From: Enterobacteriaceae bacterium B14
GTDB taxonomy: Bacteria; Pseudomonadota; Gammaproteobacteria; Enterobacterales; Enterobacteriaceae
DNA length: 64,000 nucleotides
Direction: 5' to 3'
NCBI GenBank assembly: GCA_000307305.1
Contig: DF158882.1
Coordinates: 344,605 to 408,604, forward strand
Shown: positions 60,592 through 64,000 of the stretch, piece after piece
Layout of the letters: every line of letters begins with the position of its first letter
How positions within the stretch are numbered: the stretch's first letter is position 1
Notes under the pieces: model-generated
The model's input: the letters and a program-made list of their open reading frames with translations, nothing else
What the model was told of the DNA's origin: nothing
The model's database searches: none
Made by a program: the position numbers and the translations under genes

Positions 60592-61239
60592 ATGAATAAT
60601 ATGTCTGCTGACAATGGTATGAGAGAGTTATCTAAGCAACGAATCTTAGATGCAAGTGAAAAACTTTCCTCTTTAGGGTATGTGAAATCACGTTCTCAGT
60701 TTGGTGGGTATGGGTTGTGCTGTGAAGAGACAATGTTTGCTTTAGTTTCCGATGGTGAATTGTATCTGCGCTCAAATAAAAAGCTTGAACCTTATTTTAA
60801 ACGAGAAGAAATGGAGCGTTTTGTTTATGAAAAACGCGGAGCCCCAGTCCCCATGGAATACTACCGAGTTAATGATGTGCTATGGGAGAATGATGGTGAG
60901 CTACTTTTATTAGCGGAAGGTGCACTATCTGGAGCCAAAGAAGATAAAAAGCAGGACAGAGTTAAAAGAGATAACAGACTTAAAGATTTACCTAATCTCA
61001 CCATATCAATAGAAAGACTCTTGTGGCGGGCGGGTATTAGGGATGCGGAAAGCCTAAAAGAGTGTGGTGCCATAATAGCTTACCTCAAATTGTTAGAAGT
61101 AAACTCATCGCTCGATACCCGAGTGTTGTTTGCACTTGCTGGCGCAATCGAGGGATATCATGTCGCTACACTGAATGATGTCCAGAAAAGCGAACTGATT
61201 GAGTTATGGAAAAAACACGCGGATATACAACTCAACTAA
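60592..61239 (+). CDS. sxy: Competence regulator Sxy (TfoX)
   Basis: Sxy (TfoX) helps CRP activate competence genes at CRP-S promoters. The 215-residue protein shows the TfoX_N domain (LSSLGYVKSRSQFGGYGLCCEETMFALVSDGELYLRS) and the TfoX_C domain (RLKDLPNLTISIERLLWRAGIRDAESLKECGAIIAYLKL). The ATG at 60592 has AAGG seven bases upstream. Starts at 60559 and 60601 are possible. It is divergent from sulA, as in E. coli. Confidence 0.9.
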   Translation: MNNMSADNGMRELSKQRILDASEKLSSLGYVKSRSQFGGYGLCCEETMFALVSDGELYLRSNKKLEPYFKREEMERFVYEKRGAPVPMEYYRVNDVLWENDGELLLLAEGALSGAKEDKKQDRVKRDNRLKDLPNLTISIERLLWRAGIRDAESLKECGAIIAYLKLLEVNSSLDTRVLFALAGAIEGYHVATLNDVQKSELIELWKKHADIQLN

Positions 61240-61246
61240 TCATAAA

Positions 61247-61262
61247 AAGACCGCTAAAGCGG
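61247..61262 (-). terminator. Hairpin at the end of yccS
   Basis: CCGCT/AGCGG with a two-base loop lies directly after the yccS stop on the minus strand and is followed by TCTTTTT. The stem is short, so efficiency is uncertain. Confidence 0.55.
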
Positions 61263-63401
61263 CTATGAAGATGAGTGAATGATGTCTTGGTTAAGCTGCA
61301 TATATTCAGGTAAAAGACCAAGCATTAAACTGATTTGTTGCAACACCAAAACTTCCTTACTGTCAGTTGTAGTTTCTAGTTTTTCAATGTTTTGTGCTAA
61401 TTGGGTTTGCATATGTTCTAAGCGTAAAACAACCGATGAATCTTGATGCAATACACTATCTATATAGCATATAGCGTCATTGAGTAGAGATAACATCTGC
61501 GACGATTCCATTTTATCTCTATGTGCTCCAAGCGCAGATATATACCCAAGAAATGTATGATTAAGACACAGAAACCGAAATGTTGGCTCAAGCATAGGCT
61601 GCCTTTTTTTAGGCTCAGCCGTAATATTAGAGACAACAGATGCTAATTCGGCATTACTATTGTGGGCATTGCGTCTGGCAACGCGATACTCTAGCCGGTT
61701 GTCTTTACCTTGATGATATTGAACTAAAATGGCATCTAAATAGCGGCAATTGGCATCGATACAGCGGGTTAGTACGGCAGGAAGATGGCGAAAACGCCAG
61801 TCAGGCCATATAAATGTCACTGCAGCCCAAGCGATAGCACAGCCTACTAAAGTATCAACGACACGCGGGACAGCTATTTCAAAACCTTCACCGAGCAGAT
61901 TAAAACAAAGCAGAACCAGCAATGTAATAAACATGGTGGCATGGGCGTATTGTATATTCCGGAAAGCAAAAAAGAGCACGCCACTGAGGACAATTAGAAT
62001 AAGTTGACCTTCCAGCGAGGGGACAAAGTAGAGAATAGGTAGGCCAATGAGTATTCCCGCTAATGTCCCAACAATGCGTAAACGCAGACGGCGTTGGGTT
62101 GCATTGTAGTTAGGCTGGCATACAAAGAGACTGGTTAGCATGATCCAATAACCATGATGTAATCCAGCAAGTTGGATAATGCCATATCCCACAAAAAGCA
62201 CGGTGCTCATGCGTATAGCATGACGAAATAGAGCCGACTCTGGCGTGAGTTGGCGACAAATGCGCAGCTTAATATCACCCAGACCATTCAACGGGTCATC
62301 AGATAAACTCGTATCTCGCAAATCTTTAGCTAACACTTGCTCGGATTCAATATTCGCTAGCTGCCCGTCAATGTCTTTCAAGTTCTTAAGTGAATTTTTT
62401 AATGAATCTAATAGTTTACGATCGCTGTCATGGTTAATTTCCGAACGATTCAGGCTATCTTCCAAATACCGAAATGAACGCTCAAAATAGGCATTATGTA
62501 TATATTTTTGACGATTCAGTAAAGAAAGAGAAACCTGTCGACAGGCTTTTGCCTGCATTGATAACAATCTCTGAAAACGAAAAAGAATATCGCTGTGTCG
62601 CAGCGTGTTACTCAGTGCTTGATACTGAAAATGAACAGAACTGGCTCGCTCATGAATATCCTGAGCAACAAAATAGTAATGCAGTGTCCGTCGGGTTCCT
62701 CTCTGCCCGCGATCGCCTTTTAGACGGGTAAGTAAAGAAGCCTTTGTTTGATTCAGCATGGTAACAAGATTGCCGCTTGCCATTGCTACATCGATTTGCT
62801 GCTTATCAAAATTAGATTCTTCATCGGGATCGAAAAGTGCAGATTTAGTCTCGAGATAACCAGCCAACTGTTCATAGCAGTGAATGAGATTGTCCTGCAA
62901 TGGCCGAATAGGAAACAGAAGATGGCCCATCAGCGTTAACAGGTTGTACCAAATCGCCCCGACTAACAATAGAAGAGGCTGTATATACCATGTGTCATAC
63001 AGAGATGAACCTAACATGGTATAAACCGCGATCAATAAGGCGCCAAACGCAATGGTAGCGTAGCGCTGCCCTAAAGCCCCGAGCATGATAAAACCGCAGG
63101 TAGAAACCAGTAGTCCTGCAGAGAAAAGCCACGGATAAGGGGAAAGTAGTTCTATTGATACAGAGGCGACAAAAAAGCAGAACAGCGTGATAACGAGATT
63201 ACGTAAACGCCCGCTGAGGCGGTCATCTAAATCAGCAAGTGCTGCTGCAACGACGCCTAAGACTAAAGGAATGGTTAATTTAGGTTGTTCAAGATACCAA
63301 GGTACGAGTGTAACTCCGGTAAGGGCAATAAAAATTCGGATGTTATAAAGGATGTAGCTGTTATTGGTATAACGGCTTAATCCTGGTGCAAAAGTAAGCA
63401 C
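61263..63401 (-). CDS. yccS: YccS family inner-membrane protein (FUSC-like)
   Basis: The 712-residue protein has two blocks of membrane spans (about residues 20-165 and 385-525), each followed by a cytosolic helical domain. This is the layout of the YccS/YhfK and FUSC (aromatic acid exporter-like) families. It aligns with E. coli YccS from RYTNNSYILYNIRIFIALTGV to the second block (GYWIMLTSLFVCQPNYNATQRRLRLRIVGTLAGILIGLP). The substrate is unknown. yccF is 27 bases upstream in the same direction. Confidence 0.92.
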   Translation of the reverse strand: MLTFAPGLSRYTNNSYILYNIRIFIALTGVTLVPWYLEQPKLTIPLVLGVVAAALADLDDRLSGRLRNLVITLFCFFVASVSIELLSPYPWLFSAGLLVSTCGFIMLGALGQRYATIAFGALLIAVYTMLGSSLYDTWYIQPLLLLVGAIWYNLLTLMGHLLFPIRPLQDNLIHCYEQLAGYLETKSALFDPDEESNFDKQQIDVAMASGNLVTMLNQTKASLLTRLKGDRGQRGTRRTLHYYFVAQDIHERASSVHFQYQALSNTLRHSDILFRFQRLLSMQAKACRQVSLSLLNRQKYIHNAYFERSFRYLEDSLNRSEINHDSDRKLLDSLKNSLKNLKDIDGQLANIESEQVLAKDLRDTSLSDDPLNGLGDIKLRICRQLTPESALFRHAIRMSTVLFVGYGIIQLAGLHHGYWIMLTSLFVCQPNYNATQRRLRLRIVGTLAGILIGLPILYFVPSLEGQLILIVLSGVLFFAFRNIQYAHATMFITLLVLLCFNLLGEGFEIAVPRVVDTLVGCAIAWAAVTFIWPDWRFRHLPAVLTRCIDANCRYLDAILVQYHQGKDNRLEYRVARRNAHNSNAELASVVSNITAEPKKRQPMLEPTFRFLCLNHTFLGYISALGAHRDKMESSQMLSLLNDAICYIDSVLHQDSSVVLRLEHMQTQLAQNIEKLETTTDSKEVLVLQQISLMLGLLPEYMQLNQDIIHSSS

Positions 63402-63428
63402 GGTAAAACCCTTAACGGTGGTTAGATA

Positions 63429-63887
63429 TTATCTGTAGCGGTCATCAAATTGGCGATTTGCTTTTTCTTCTCTGGCTCGTTGGGCAACTTCTACAGGCAC
63501 CACTCGGCGGCCGACTGGCCATAAGGCGATCACTGCGATTTTAAAGTTAGCCAACCCAACAGGAATGCCAATGATGGTTATACATTGAGCGATACCAGCG
63601 GCAATATGTGATAAGCACAACCACCAGCCGAAGAAAATAAACCAAATCACATTCAGCACGGTTCCGCCCGTCGCCATCAGTGGATTACTCTTTGACTGAT
63701 AAAGATCATCAACAGGAATGGCTTCATTACCATAAGGAAACAGGGAGAGCTTCGTAATCTCCCAGCAAGAGCGGGTTAGCGGTAGGGTAAAAATAAATAC
63801 GATGCTGAGTACCGTTGTAAAAAACCAAGACAGCGTAGTAAAAAAACCACCAAGAACAAAATTAAGTATATTTAGTATGGTACGCAT
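63429..63887 (-). CDS. yccF: YccF family inner-membrane protein
   Basis: This 152-residue protein has two YccF domains (MRTILNILNFVLGGFFTTLSWF and GGTVLNVIWFIFFGWWLCLSHIAAG, with GIPVGLANFKIAVIALWPVGRRVV) and about four membrane segments. It matches E. coli YccF throughout. The function is unknown. ATG codons at 63893 and 63887 are both possible. The second is preferred because it matches the E. coli start MRT and has better ribosome-binding spacing. It heads the yccFS unit. Confidence 0.92.
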   Translation of the reverse strand: MRTILNILNFVLGGFFTTLSWFFTTVLSIVFIFTLPLTRSCWEITKLSLFPYGNEAIPVDDLYQSKSNPLMATGGTVLNVIWFIFFGWWLCLSHIAAGIAQCITIIGIPVGLANFKIAVIALWPVGRRVVPVEVAQRAREEKANRQFDDRYR

Positions 63888-64000
63888 TATCATTTACCTG
63901 CTTTTAGATACCGAGCGCCAATTTCTATCAAATGGATATTAAATAAGTCACTAGTTTAACCTTTTTTGGCTATTTCGTCTCATTAGATGTTCTTCACTCT

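Noticed and set aside
1-64000. Search for CRISPR arrays, IS elements, prophage genes, toxin-antitoxin pairs and defence islands
   Set aside because: No regularly spaced repeats, transposase or integrase frames, or phage-like proteins were seen. Nearly all coding sequence is explained by core enterobacterial genes.

Overview
The window is a gene-dense chromosomal segment of a gammaproteobacterium of the order Enterobacterales. Nearly every protein is a close relative of an Escherichia coli protein, in E. coli order: mukFEB, matP, sulA, sxy, rmf, ompA, the ompF-asnS-pncB-pepN-pyrD run and a Trm112-type ycaR next to kdsB. Base composition is lower in G+C than E. coli. A Budviciaceae-like genus (Pragia, Budvicia, Limnobaculum type) would fit, but that is a guess. 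There are no rRNA or tRNA genes, insertion sequences, prophage genes or CRISPR arrays.

Layout. (1) 1-13,260 matches the E. coli block around 49 min: rplY, radD (with a yecH gene upstream), rsuA, bcr, yejG, the yejABEF peptide importer, mepS and yeiR. lpxT and the rtn/pdeN gene found there in E. coli are absent. (2) 13,261-18,443 is a junction. It holds an atypical cold-shock protein behind a cspA-like leader and a two-gene molybdenum hydroxylase (2Fe-2S subunit plus a fused Mo-FAD subunit). (3) 18,444-64,000 follows the E. coli 20-22 min block: ycaR-kdsB-ycbJ, elyC, cmoM-mukFEB, ldtD-mepK-gloC, aspC, ompF, asnS, pncB, pepN, pyrD, zapC, ycbX, rlmKL, uup, pqiABC, rmf, fabA, ycbZ, matP, ompA, sulA, sxy, yccS, yccF. 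The ssu operon is missing between pepN and pyrD. An NCS2 nucleobase permease and a decayed second NCS2 gene are inserted between ycbJ and elyC.

Functional themes are chromosome organisation and division (MukBEF, MatP, ZapC, SulA), envelope building (MepS, LdtD, MepK, ElyC, KdsB, FabA, PqiABC, OmpA, the OmpF-type porin), ribosome work (RsuA, RlmKL, RMF, L25, CmoM, Uup) and probable purine uptake and oxidation (NCS2 permease plus Mo-hydroxylase).

The most interesting signals are non-coding. They are a 12-of-13 match to the MatP site matS directly upstream of matP; a predicted pseudoknot leader on the intact NCS2 permease; a perfect 34-bp palindrome before pqiA; a run of hairpins upstream of the Mo-hydroxylase; and a double hairpin between ldtD and mepK. 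The 202-codon reading frame upstream of the permease is a uacT-like transporter with its middle removed. All structure and homology statements come from reading by eye; no search or folding program was run.
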